Shown in pieces: positions 15,183 through 23,277 of a stretch of DNA of 27,684 nucleotides (its first letter is position 1; each line of letters starts with the position of its first letter). Position numbers and translations under genes: made by a program. The stretch covers positions 1 through 27,684 of the forward strand of contig JAHWLA010000008.1 of NCBI GenBank assembly GCA_019347595.1. Reading direction: 5' to 3'. Origin of the DNA: Actinomycetota bacterium (GTDB taxonomy: Bacteria > Actinomycetota > Acidimicrobiia > Acidimicrobiales > JAHWLA01). Below the pieces are notes generated by a model that saw only the letters and a list, made by a program, of their open reading frames with translations, did not search any database and was not told the origin of the DNA.

Positions 15183-16084
15183 AGGCGTGGCGTGCACTGG
15201 GTGCGACGGCGATCGCAGTCGCCTGGGCGGGCGGTCTTCTGGTGCCTGCCCACGCCGACGCCCCCGGCGAGACCGGGTGGTGGTGGGCGGGGCGCCCGTC
15301 CGCCGCGGTGCCGGCCCTCCTCCAGCCGGTGCCCGCGCCGCCCGAGGGCGGGCTCTACGTGGCGGGTGGACCCAACGGCCCCTCCGGCGTGTCGGCCCTG
15401 CGCTTCCGGCTCCCGCTCGGCGCCACGGCGTCGACCCTCACGGTCGTCGTGGCCGAGGTGGCCGGCACCCCGGTGGTCGACGCGTGCCCCGTCATCACCG
15501 CGTGGCATGCCGGGGCGAACGGCGGGTGGGACGCCCGTCCTTCGTACTTCTGCGACATCAATCGCGTGAAGGGCACGTACGACGCCGCGCTCAAGACGAT
15601 CACTTTCGACGTGTCGGCCCTGGTCGACTCGACGGGCGCGCTCGACGTGGCGCTGCTCGGGGGCCTCGACCCGGCGACGCGAAAGCCCGCTGCCTTCAGC
15701 GCCGCCTTCGAGGCGCCCGACGAGCGCACCCTGGTGGTCATCCCGCCCGAGGATGAGACGGACGACGACGACGGCGACGACGACGACGGCGCGGTCTTCG
15801 AGCCGCCGCCCCAGTCGGGCAGCGGCGGCTTCCCCGAGTCGTGGCCCTCGTTCTCCACCCCCTACGGCGTCGTTTCGGTGTCCACGACGACCACGACGGT
15901 GGTGCCGGCCCGGCAGGCAACGGCTGCACCGACTCGCACACGGCCGATCGCCCGTGGGATCGGCACCGACGGGTTCGCCTATCCCGCGGTCCTGGCGTTG
16001 CCGCTCGGCCTCCTTGTGCTGGGCAGCTACCTGTTGTCGAGCATGACCCGCCCGATCCGCGTCACGGTGGGCGCACGGCGATGA
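15179..16084 (+). CDS. Secreted, C-terminally membrane-anchored surface protein with acidic repeat
   Basis: The 301-residue protein of unknown family has an N-terminal signal peptide (positive MKAWR, hydrophobic core to about 22, cleavage near AHA|D at residue 27). A beta-rich ectodomain covers about 55-185, where Cys103 and Cys125 could form a disulfide. Next come an acidic linker DDDDGDDDDG (195-204), a Pro/Ser/Thr-rich segment with STTTTTVV (235-242), a C-terminal TM helix (about 267-287) and a short basic tail. This is the topology of a single-pass protein displayed outside the cell on a stalk. The ectodomain loosely resembles carbohydrate-binding beta sandwiches (WHAGANGGWD), which would fit substrate capture; that is inference. 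Four-base overlaps link it to both neighbours. Confidence 0.8.
   Translation: MKAWRALGATAIAVAWAGGLLVPAHADAPGETGWWWAGRPSAAVPALLQPVPAPPEGGLYVAGGPNGPSGVSALRFRLPLGATASTLTVVVAEVAGTPVVDACPVITAWHAGANGGWDARPSYFCDINRVKGTYDAALKTITFDVSALVDSTGALDVALLGGLDPATRKPAAFSAAFEAPDERTLVVIPPEDETDDDDGDDDDGAVFEPPPQSGSGGFPESWPSFSTPYGVVSVSTTTTTVVPARQATAAPTRTRPIARGIGTDGFAYPAVLALPLGLLVLGSYLLSSMTRPIRVTVGARR
15761..15790 (+). repeat. Perfect tandem duplication of a 15-bp unit encoding DDDDG
   Basis: Two exact copies of a 15-base unit (four GAC codons then GGC) sit in tandem at 15761-15775 and 15776-15790, encoding DDDDGDDDDG. The exact codon identity suggests recent slippage or duplication. The acidic run may bind Ca2+ or act as a spacer. 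Confidence 0.85.
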
Positions 16085-16632
16085 GCCGTCGCCCGATCGC
16101 GGTGGCCGTCGCCGCGCTCGCCCTCGCCGGGGCCTGCACCATGGAACAGGCGTACCGGCAGGACGAGCGCCTCGAGGTCGTATCGCCTCGCGAGCGGGCG
16201 GAGGTGCGCCTTCCTGTGCGTATCGCCTGGAAGGCCGAGGACTTCGTGGTGTCGCAGCCGGCGTGGTCGGCCTCCGCTGCTGCCACGCGCGGGACAGAGG
16301 GGGACGGCTACTTCGCGGTGTTCGTCGACCGTCCGCCGCTCGCGCCCGGCGTGGAGTTCCTGTCGATCGCAACAGCGGACCCCGAGTGCAAGGCGAACCC
16401 CGCCTGTCCCGACGCCAAGTACTTCGCCGACCGGGGCATCCACCTGACGACGCAGACGGAGTTGGAGCTGGAGACACTCGTCGACCGCCGGCGTACCGAC
16501 AGCGCCAAGGACTGGCACGAGGCGACGATCGTGTTCGTCGACGACGACAGCACAGGCAACGGAGAGATCGGCGAGGTGCGGCGGATCGGCACGGCCGCCG
16601 TCACAGTGCGCTTCGTCGTGGAGCGCTCGTGA
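16081..16632 (+). CDS. Putative lipoprotein of unknown function
   Basis: The 183-residue protein starts MSRRPIAVAVAALALAGAC, a short lipoprotein-type signal with Cys19. The lipobox (AGAC) is imperfect, having Ala where Leu is preferred at -3. The mature part begins with an Arg/Glu-rich stretch then SPRERAEVRLPVRIAWKAEDF, which resembles an Ig-like or fibronectin-type beta domain. It contains a Cys pair (PECKANPACPDAKYF) that may be disulfide-bonded, and ends in beta-strand-like sequence (TAAVTVRFVVERS). I do not recognise the family. It overlaps the previous gene by 4 bases and shares a base with the next start (TGATG), so it belongs to the transport operon and is probably an extracytoplasmic partner. 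Confidence 0.75.
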   Translation: MSRRPIAVAVAALALAGACTMEQAYRQDERLEVVSPRERAEVRLPVRIAWKAEDFVVSQPAWSASAAATRGTEGDGYFAVFVDRPPLAPGVEFLSIATADPECKANPACPDAKYFADRGIHLTTQTELELETLVDRRRTDSAKDWHEATIVFVDDDSTGNGEIGEVRRIGTAAVTVRFVVERS

Positions 16633-19079
16633 TGACCCGGAACCCGGCATCCGACAAGACGACGTCGCGCCGCGCCAACGGCCCGGCGCCGACCGCCGAG
16701 GCGCTCGACATCCGGGGGGCGGTGGCCGAACGTGCCCGCGTCGTCATGGGCCTGGGGCCGGGCGCCGAGGACCGCCCACGCGGGTTGCGCCGCTCGCCCT
16801 CGGGCGCCTATCCGGCGGTGGCCTTGGGGCTGCTCGCCATGACGGCGGAGATGCACGTCTACGGCCTGGCGTTCCTCGGCCCCGACATGCGCCGGGAGCT
16901 CGGCATGGGAGCGGGCACGTTGATCCTGCTGCGCAGCGTGGGCGCCAGCCTGGCTGCCCTGCGCATGGCGCGGAACTTCCAGCAGCGGGACGACCGGGTC
17001 TACATGACGCTCTTCACGGCATGCACCTGGACGTTGCTCACGGCGGCCCTCGCCTTCGCGGTCGGCTCGCCGACGCTGTTCGTTCTCGGCATGGGCTGGG
17101 CGGCCGCCTCCGTGCACGCGCTCCACCCCTCGTTGCTGGCCGACAGCTATCCACCCGCGCTGCGGGCGCGCGCCGTCTCGTATTACCGGGCGTTCGCCGC
17201 CGTCGGTCTCGGCCTGGCGGCCGTCGTGGCCGTCGTCGCCATGTCCCTCGGCTTCACCTGGCGCGCCGGGTTCCTCGCCATGGGCGCCATCTCGGCCCTG
17301 GCGGTCGCCTTCGCCGCCCGTCTCCGTGATCCCGGGTTCGGCCGATGGGACGTCGAGCCGGTGAAGGACCTGGTGCGCGCCGCGGCGGCGGCCGAATCGA
17401 ACGGCGCCGCACGGCAGGACAGCGCGGACGCGCCACAAGCCGATGCGACGGGTGTCCGCGGGCTGCGGCGGCTGCTTGCAGCTCGCCGTCCACCGGAATG
17501 CGACTACTTCACCTTCCCCGACGTCGCCATCTCGGACACCGCGGTGGAGTGCCGGGGGTTCCAGGATGCCGCGGCTGCCGCGTCGCGGCGTCTCAAGTTC
17601 GGCGAGGTGACCCAGCGACTGTTCGGCATCCCGACGTTGCGCGTCGTCTTCACGAGCTGGGCATTGCTCGGCATGCTCCTGACGCCGATGTTCGGATACG
17701 TCTCGTTCTTCCTGGAGGACCGGCTCGGTTTGGGCTTCGGGGCCCGTGGCGGCGTCTGGATCGCCGCCGCTGCCGCCACCTTCGTCGCCCTGCTGTGGTT
17801 CGCGCCGCAGGCCGAGCGACGGTTCCAACAGGACCCGGGCGCCTTCCTGCGCTTCGGCGCCCGCATGCTCGCCGGCGGTGTCGTCGCCGTGGCGGTCGGC
17901 GTGTTCGTGCCGTCGACCGTTGCCGCGGTCACGCTGCTCGTCGTCGGGCTGGCGCTGATCGGCCTGGTGCAGCCCGTGCTGACGACCACCATCCTCGCCG
18001 TTGTCGCTCCCCGGATGCGTCCCCACGCGACGGCGCTGGCCGCCGTGTTCATGAGCGTGGTCGGCGCCTTGGGCGGCACTCTCCTCCTCGGGGGCATCGA
18101 CCGCCGCTTCGGCATCGCCGTCGCCATCGCCTCGCTGACCGTGCCCGGGCTGGTCGTCTCTCTCCAGCTCCGGCGGGCGGCGAGCACCGTGGTGGCCGAC
18201 ATCGAGGCGTTCACCGACGAGGTCGTCAACGCCGAGGAGCTCGACGTGCGGGCCCGACGGGGCGAGCACGTGCCGCTGCTGTCCTGCCGCAACATCGATT
18301 TCGCCTACGGCCGGATCCAGGTCCTCTTCGACGTGAACTTCACCGTCGACGAAGGCGAGATGGTGGCGTTGCTCGGCACCAACGGCTCCGGCAAGTCGAC
18401 CTTGCTCAACGTCATCTCGGGTGTCGGTCTGCCGATGCGGGGAAGCGTCATCTACGAGGGGAACGACATCGCCTACCTCGACGCCTCGCGCCGCGTCGCC
18501 CTCGGCGTCGCCATGGTGCCCGGCGGCAAGGCCGTCTTCGGGCCGATGACGGTGGCCGAGAACCTCCGCATGCTCGGCTACACGATTCGCCACGACAAGC
18601 GCCGGATCGACGACGCCATCGACCGCTGCTTCGAGACGTTCCCCCGGCTCGCGGAGCGGCGCAACCAGTTGGCCAGCACCCTGTCGGGCGGCGAGCAGCA
18701 GATGCTCGGGCTGTCGACCGCGCTCATGTTGCAGCCGAAGTTGCTGCTCATCGACGAGCTGAGCCTCGGTTTGGCGCCCGTCGTCGTCGCCCAGCTACTC
18801 GACGCGGTCAGGCTCATCAATGCCCAGGGCACGGCAGTCGTGCTCGTCGAGCAGTCGGTGAACATCGCCCTGACGTTGGTCGAGCACGCCTACTTCATGG
18901 AAAAGGGCGAGATCCGCTTCGACGGGCCCGCGTCCGAGCTGCTCGAACGGCCCGACCTCGTGCGGTCGGTGTTCCTCAAGGGCGCGGGGGCCGGGGTGGC
19001 GGATATGCGCCACGACGCCGGTCGACAGCTCGTGACGGCGAACGGCTCGAGAGGAAAGGTGGTCCGCGGCCGTGGTTGA
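16632..19079 (+). CDS. MFS-LivF fusion: major-facilitator domain joined to a Liv-type ABC ATPase
   Basis: The 815-residue protein starts at ATG 16632 (TGATG overlap); the frame continues upstream only as shadow sequence. After a 60-residue cytoplasmic N-terminus, residues about 60-512 form an MFS-like bundle, with an unusually long cytoplasmic insert (about 231-330) between the two helix halves. Residues about 547-790 are a LivF-type ATPase: Walker A GTNGSGKST 582-590, canonical signature LSGGEQQ 684-690, Walker B LLLIDEL 704-710, and LVEQSV at 738-743, where LivF proteins normally have EQ instead of a His switch. This NBD should pair with the LivG domain of the 11597-14452 protein, bringing the MFS domain next to the importer. 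Whether the MFS part transports or is structural is unknown. Confidence 0.92.
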   Translation: MTRNPASDKTTSRRANGPAPTAEALDIRGAVAERARVVMGLGPGAEDRPRGLRRSPSGAYPAVALGLLAMTAEMHVYGLAFLGPDMRRELGMGAGTLILLRSVGASLAALRMARNFQQRDDRVYMTLFTACTWTLLTAALAFAVGSPTLFVLGMGWAAASVHALHPSLLADSYPPALRARAVSYYRAFAAVGLGLAAVVAVVAMSLGFTWRAGFLAMGAISALAVAFAARLRDPGFGRWDVEPVKDLVRAAAAAESNGAARQDSADAPQADATGVRGLRRLLAARRPPECDYFTFPDVAISDTAVECRGFQDAAAAASRRLKFGEVTQRLFGIPTLRVVFTSWALLGMLLTPMFGYVSFFLEDRLGLGFGARGGVWIAAAAATFVALLWFAPQAERRFQQDPGAFLRFGARMLAGGVVAVAVGVFVPSTVAAVTLLVVGLALIGLVQPVLTTTILAVVAPRMRPHATALAAVFMSVVGALGGTLLLGGIDRRFGIAVAIASLTVPGLVVSLQLRRAASTVVADIEAFTDEVVNAEELDVRARRGEHVPLLSCRNIDFAYGRIQVLFDVNFTVDEGEMVALLGTNGSGKSTLLNVISGVGLPMRGSVIYEGNDIAYLDASRRVALGVAMVPGGKAVFGPMTVAENLRMLGYTIRHDKRRIDDAIDRCFETFPRLAERRNQLASTLSGGEQQMLGLSTALMLQPKLLLIDELSLGLAPVVVAQLLDAVRLINAQGTAVVLVEQSVNIALTLVEHAYFMEKGEIRFDGPASELLERPDLVRSVFLKGAGAGVADMRHDAGRQLVTANGSRGKVVRGRG

Positions 19080-22000
19080 GATACTCGGCGCCCCGCTGCG
19101 GGTGCTCGGGCGCCTGCGGACGCGGGCAAGCGATGCGCTCGGCGCCGCTCGCAACTCGCTGTTCTGGACGCTGTTGGTGCGGCAGCGGACGTGGTTCCGC
19201 TGGACGCTGTTCCTCTTCTTCGCCAACTTCACGCTGACGCTGCTGATCACCAACCTCGTCGCCGACATGGTCGACCAGGGCATCGTGGCGGGCGCGGTGC
19301 CCTTGCGCGGCTACGTGACCTGGATCATCGGCTTGGCGGCCATCCAGTTCGTCGTCGGCTTCGCCATGCGCCAAGGCCTGATGCGCCTCACGTACCAGGT
19401 GGAGTTCGACCTGCGAACGTGGCTCTACACGCGCATCCAGTCGGCCGAGCTCCAGCACCTCGACTCCGTGTCGAGCGGGCAGCTCGTGTCGCGGGCGCTC
19501 ACCGACCTCAACACGATGGAGTCGCTCCTGCGACTGATCCCCATCGTGGGCGGCATCGTGCCGGTCATTCTCGGGCTCACGCTGTACGTCGCCGTACTCA
19601 ACCCGCTCATGGCGGTGGTGGCTTTCATCCCCCTCCCGGTGAACGTGTGGCTGCTCTCCAAGGTTCGCTCACGGCTCTGGGTCTTGAGCTTCCAGGAGCT
19701 CAACGAGCGAGGCGAGCTGACCTCGGCCATCGACGAGCCGGTGCGGGGCATCCGCGTCGTCCAGGCCTTCGGGCGTGAAGATGAGGCGCGGTCGCGTGTC
19801 GCCCGCGTGGCCTTGCGTGTGTACCGCTTCGCCATGACGCGCGTGCGCATCCTGGCGCGGGCCGACATCCTGCTGCGCTTCGTGCCGGTGGCGTTCCAGG
19901 CGCTGGCCTTGCTCATCGGCGCTCGTATCGTGGGCCAGGGATTCCTCACCCTGGGCGAGTTCCTCATCGCCTTCCAACTGATCGCCCAGGTGATGGGCTT
20001 CGCCCAGATGTTCGCCGACGTGGCCAGCTTGTGGCAGTACCTGCGCTCGGCGCAGTCGCGCATCGGCGAGGTGCTCGCCATGGGCCGGCCGCCGGTCTCG
20101 ACCGGCCGCACGCTCCCGCCCCCGTCGACCGGGCTGGCGCTGCGATCGGTCACCGTCAACCTCGGCGGGCGCGCCGTACTCGACGACTTCGATCTCGCCG
20201 TGCGGCCCGGCGAACTCGTCGTCCTCACCGGCCCGCCCGGGTCAGGGAAGTCCACGGTGGCCGGGACAGCCGCGGGCATGCTCGGCGTCGACGACGGCGT
20301 CGTCGAGCTCGACGGGGTGTCGCTGGCCGACCTCGATCCTCGCGAGCTCTCGACCGCCGTGCGGGTCGTCTCCGAGCACCCGTTCCTGTTCGCCACGACG
20401 GCGCGGGAGAACCTCGAGCTGGCCGTGGTCGGGGGGTCGGCCGACGACGAGGCGCTGCGTCGCGCGCTGTGGGCCGCTCGGGCGGACGACGTGGTGGCCG
20501 ACCTGCCCAACGGGCTCGACAGCCACATCGGCGACCGCGGGCTCACCCTGTCGGGTGGCCAGCGGCAACGCCTGGCGCTGGCGCGGGCGCTCGTCGCCCC
20601 GCCTCGGGTGCTGGTCCTCGACGACGCCCTTTCGGCGGTGAACCCGTCGATGGAGGTGGAGATTCTCCGCCGCATCCGCGAGCACGCGCCCGGTACGGCC
20701 GTCCTCTGCATCAGCCGTCGTTCGGGCCCGGGGGCGATCGCCGACCGCGTGCTCTCCTTGCCGGAGCCGCCCGACGAAACGGCCGATGCTGTCGTCGCCG
20801 CGTCGGCGCGACGGGACGGGCTGGCCGAGGCCATGCACGCACGCGCCTCGTCGATCACCATCGCCGAGGACACGCCCCGGCTCAGCGACGCCCGCGCGAC
20901 AGACGACGCACCTCCCACCCTCCGTGCCGTGCTTCGGCCGTTCGCCGTCTTCGTCGTCGTCGCCGTCGTCATGCTGATGGCGCAGACGTTCCTGACGCGG
21001 ATCACGCCGGACCTCTTGTTCGGGAACGTCGCCGACATCATCGGCAACAACGACACGGCGGCCACGGATCGACGAGGCCTCGCGTTGCTCGTCATCGGCT
21101 TCGTGGGGGCGCTGTCCGCCTACGTGTTCCGCCTGACGTCGCAGCGGTTCGTCCAGGGACTGCTGTACTTGCTCCGCCGGCGGACGTTCGCGCGGCTGAC
21201 GCGCCTCGGCATCGACTACTACGACCGCGAGACGCCGGGGCAGGTCGCCGCTCGGATGGTGAACGACCTCGACGTGATCCACCGGTTCCTCGAAGGCCAG
21301 GCGTTCGCCTTCGTCGTCTTCGCCACCCAGATGGTGATGGCGACGATCGCGCTGTTCGTGCTCAGTCCGTCGGTGACCGTGGTCGTGCTGTTCTTCGCCA
21401 TGGTGATTGCCGGGATGACGGCCATCCAGCTCCCGATCAGCATGCGCGCCTACGACCGGGCGCGTACCGAACTCGGTCGGGTGACGTCGATGTTCGAGGA
21501 GGACTTCACCGGCAGGCACGAGATCCGCGGCTTCGGGGCCAGTGCCCGCCAGATGCGCCGGTTCACGAGGGCGTGCTGGGAGTTGCGGACCGCCCGGCGC
21601 TGGGCGACCGGTGTCGCCAACCTCTACACCGAGCTCGTCAACCTCATCGGGCAGACGATGGCGGTCGTCGTGCTGTTCCGCTCCGGGAACCTCGTGCTGG
21701 CCGGGTCGCTCAGCGTCGGCACCGCCCTGGCGCTGCAGCTCATGGCCAAGAGCGCCACGCAGCCGCTGCCCATCATGGCCAGCAGCTACGCCGAGGCGCT
21801 CGACGCCCGCGTGTCGTGGCGCCGGTTGCGCCAGCCGTTCTCCGAGCCGATCCTGCCGGACCAGCGGACCGCCGCCGTGCGCTGCGACGAGCTCCGGGGC
21901 GAGATCGTGTTCGACAAGGTGGCGTTCGCCTACCCGCACACCGGTCGCACGGTGCTGCACGAGGTGTCGTTCGCCGTCCCCGCGGGCGCCGCCGCAGCCG

Positions 22001-22704
22001 TCGTCGGCTACACGGGCGCCGGCAAGTCGAGCATCGCCAAGCTGCTGAGCCGGGTGTACGACCCCGACCGCGGTGCGGTGCTCGTCGACGGCTACGACCT
22101 GCGCGACCTCGACCTCCACACCTATCGCCGCCGGATCGGCGTGGTGCCTCAGGACTCCTTCGTCTTTCGGGGCACGGTGGCGTCGAACATCGCCTACGGG
22201 GTGCCGGACGCCTCACGCGAGCAGATCGAGACGGCGGCGCGGGCGGTCGGCGCCCACGACACGCTGGTGGGGCTGGAAGGCGGCTACGACCACCCTGTCG
22301 AGGAAGAAGGGTGCAACCTCACGGCCGCTCAGCGCCAGCTCATCGCGCTGGCGCGGGCGTGGCTGACGGCACCGGACGTCCTCGTGCTCGACGAGGCGAC
22401 GTCGAGCCTCGACGCCGCGCTGGAACGCAAGGTGCTCGACGCCATGTCGCGGCTCGACTGCACGATGGTGATGATCACCCACCGCGAGAGCGTGGTGGCC
22501 TACGCGGACTTGGTCGTCGTGCTCGACGCAGGCCGCGTGGTGGAGATGGGGCCGCGATCCGAGCTCGTAGGGGCGGGCGGCGTGTACGACCGACTGTGGA
22601 CGGCCGAACCGGGCCACGACGACGTGCTCGTCGGCGCCGGTGCAACCCTCAACGGCTCGGGCCGGCCACGCCGGCGCCGGGCGGCACGACGGGAGGCGCA
22701 ATGA
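19072..22704 (+). CDS. Tandem full-length ABC exporter (TMD-NBD-TMD-NBD), asymmetric ATP sites
   Basis: The 1210-residue single chain contains two type-IV exporter halves (MsbA/MDR-like). TMD1 is residues about 30-330 and TMD2 about 620-905. NBD1: Walker A GPPGSGKST 387-395, signature LSGGQ 493-497, but Asp518 replaces the catalytic Glu and Arg549 stands where the H-loop His should be. NBD2: Walker A GYTGAGKSS 979-987, Glu1108 and His1137 intact, but the signature is LTAAQ (1083-1087). The chain therefore has one complete hydrolytic site (NBD2 Walker motifs plus NBD1 signature) and one degenerate site, as in heterodimeric exporters. The start GTG 19072 overlaps the previous gene by 8 bases, with AGAGGAAAGG about 12 bases upstream. 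Substrate unknown; lipid, glycoside or product export is possible. Confidence 0.92.
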   Translation: MVEILGAPLRVLGRLRTRASDALGAARNSLFWTLLVRQRTWFRWTLFLFFANFTLTLLITNLVADMVDQGIVAGAVPLRGYVTWIIGLAAIQFVVGFAMRQGLMRLTYQVEFDLRTWLYTRIQSAELQHLDSVSSGQLVSRALTDLNTMESLLRLIPIVGGIVPVILGLTLYVAVLNPLMAVVAFIPLPVNVWLLSKVRSRLWVLSFQELNERGELTSAIDEPVRGIRVVQAFGREDEARSRVARVALRVYRFAMTRVRILARADILLRFVPVAFQALALLIGARIVGQGFLTLGEFLIAFQLIAQVMGFAQMFADVASLWQYLRSAQSRIGEVLAMGRPPVSTGRTLPPPSTGLALRSVTVNLGGRAVLDDFDLAVRPGELVVLTGPPGSGKSTVAGTAAGMLGVDDGVVELDGVSLADLDPRELSTAVRVVSEHPFLFATTARENLELAVVGGSADDEALRRALWAARADDVVADLPNGLDSHIGDRGLTLSGGQRQRLALARALVAPPRVLVLDDALSAVNPSMEVEILRRIREHAPGTAVLCISRRSGPGAIADRVLSLPEPPDETADAVVAASARRDGLAEAMHARASSITIAEDTPRLSDARATDDAPPTLRAVLRPFAVFVVVAVVMLMAQTFLTRITPDLLFGNVADIIGNNDTAATDRRGLALLVIGFVGALSAYVFRLTSQRFVQGLLYLLRRRTFARLTRLGIDYYDRETPGQVAARMVNDLDVIHRFLEGQAFAFVVFATQMVMATIALFVLSPSVTVVVLFFAMVIAGMTAIQLPISMRAYDRARTELGRVTSMFEEDFTGRHEIRGFGASARQMRRFTRACWELRTARRWATGVANLYTELVNLIGQTMAVVVLFRSGNLVLAGSLSVGTALALQLMAKSATQPLPIMASSYAEALDARVSWRRLRQPFSEPILPDQRTAAVRCDELRGEIVFDKVAFAYPHTGRTVLHEVSFAVPAGAAAAVVGYTGAGKSSIAKLLSRVYDPDRGAVLVDGYDLRDLDLHTYRRRIGVVPQDSFVFRGTVASNIAYGVPDASREQIETAARAVGAHDTLVGLEGGYDHPVEEEGCNLTAAQRQLIALARAWLTAPDVLVLDEATSSLDAALERKVLDAMSRLDCTMVMITHRESVVAYADLVVVLDAGRVVEMGPRSELVGAGGVYDRLWTAEPGHDDVLVGAGATLNGSGRPRRRRAARREAQ

Positions 22705-23243
22705 GGCGGCGGCCGGTGCTCGTGCTGATGGCGGGGGCGCTGGGGCTGGTGCCGTTGTCCGGCTGCGGGGGGCCGCAGCCGGACCTCAGCGTGTGCGAGA
22801 AGCCGCCGACCGAACTGGTGGAGAGTGTCGCCGCACGCATGGCCGACGGCGGCACACTGCGGCATGCCCGCATGGTCCGCTCGGAAGACTCGGGCCGGGT
22901 GTTCGTGTCGGCCGAGCTGCACCGTGACGACGACCGCTGGTGGGCCAAGGGCGATCTGCTCACCTGGATGGCCGACGAGGCGGGCGGCTTCTACGCCGTG
23001 GACGAGCACGCTCGTGAGCAGTCGGGCTGGCCGGAGGCCGACTTCACCTTGCGGGAGGACCGCGACGCCGTCGAGTCCCGCGGCTGCACGCTGACGGTGC
23101 AAGGGACCATCGATGTCGACCGGTACGACATCGACTGCCCGCCCGGCGGTGTCGCCCGGCGTGAGTGCCTCGACGACGCGCTCGACGCCCTGCAGGACCG
23201 TCTCGACCGTGAGTACGAAGAACGCCGGCGCCGAGCCGACTGA
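22701..23243 (+). CDS. Putative lipoprotein of unknown function
   Basis: The 180-residue protein has a good lipoprotein signal: basic MRRRP, hydrophobic core, lipobox LSGC with Cys22 as the lipidation site. The mature part contains a second early Cys (SVCEKPP), an alternating-strand region with AELHRDDDRWWAKGDLLTWM, a Cys pair near residues 135 and 150 (RGCTL, DIDCPPG) and a charged C-terminal helix (LDALQDRLDREYEERRRRAD). I do not recognise the family. It overlaps the exporter stop by 4 bases (ATGA) and precedes the substrate-binding protein, which suggests an extracytoplasmic accessory of the transport block. Confidence 0.78.
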   Translation: MRRRPVLVLMAGALGLVPLSGCGGPQPDLSVCEKPPTELVESVAARMADGGTLRHARMVRSEDSGRVFVSAELHRDDDRWWAKGDLLTWMADEAGGFYAVDEHAREQSGWPEADFTLREDRDAVESRGCTLTVQGTIDVDRYDIDCPPGGVARRECLDDALDALQDRLDREYEERRRRAD

Positions 23244-23265
23244 CGGTTCGCCGTCCGACGCGACA

Positions 23266-23272
23266 AAAGGAG
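23266..23272 (+). promoter_or_regulatory. Strong ribosome binding site for the substrate-binding protein
   Basis: An AAAGGAG run lies 5 bases before ATG 23278. It fixes this start against earlier in-frame codons in the 3' end of the lipoprotein gene. It is the strongest such site in the transport block, consistent with the excess of binding protein that ABC importers need. Confidence 0.75.
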
Positions 23273-23277
23273 AGCAC

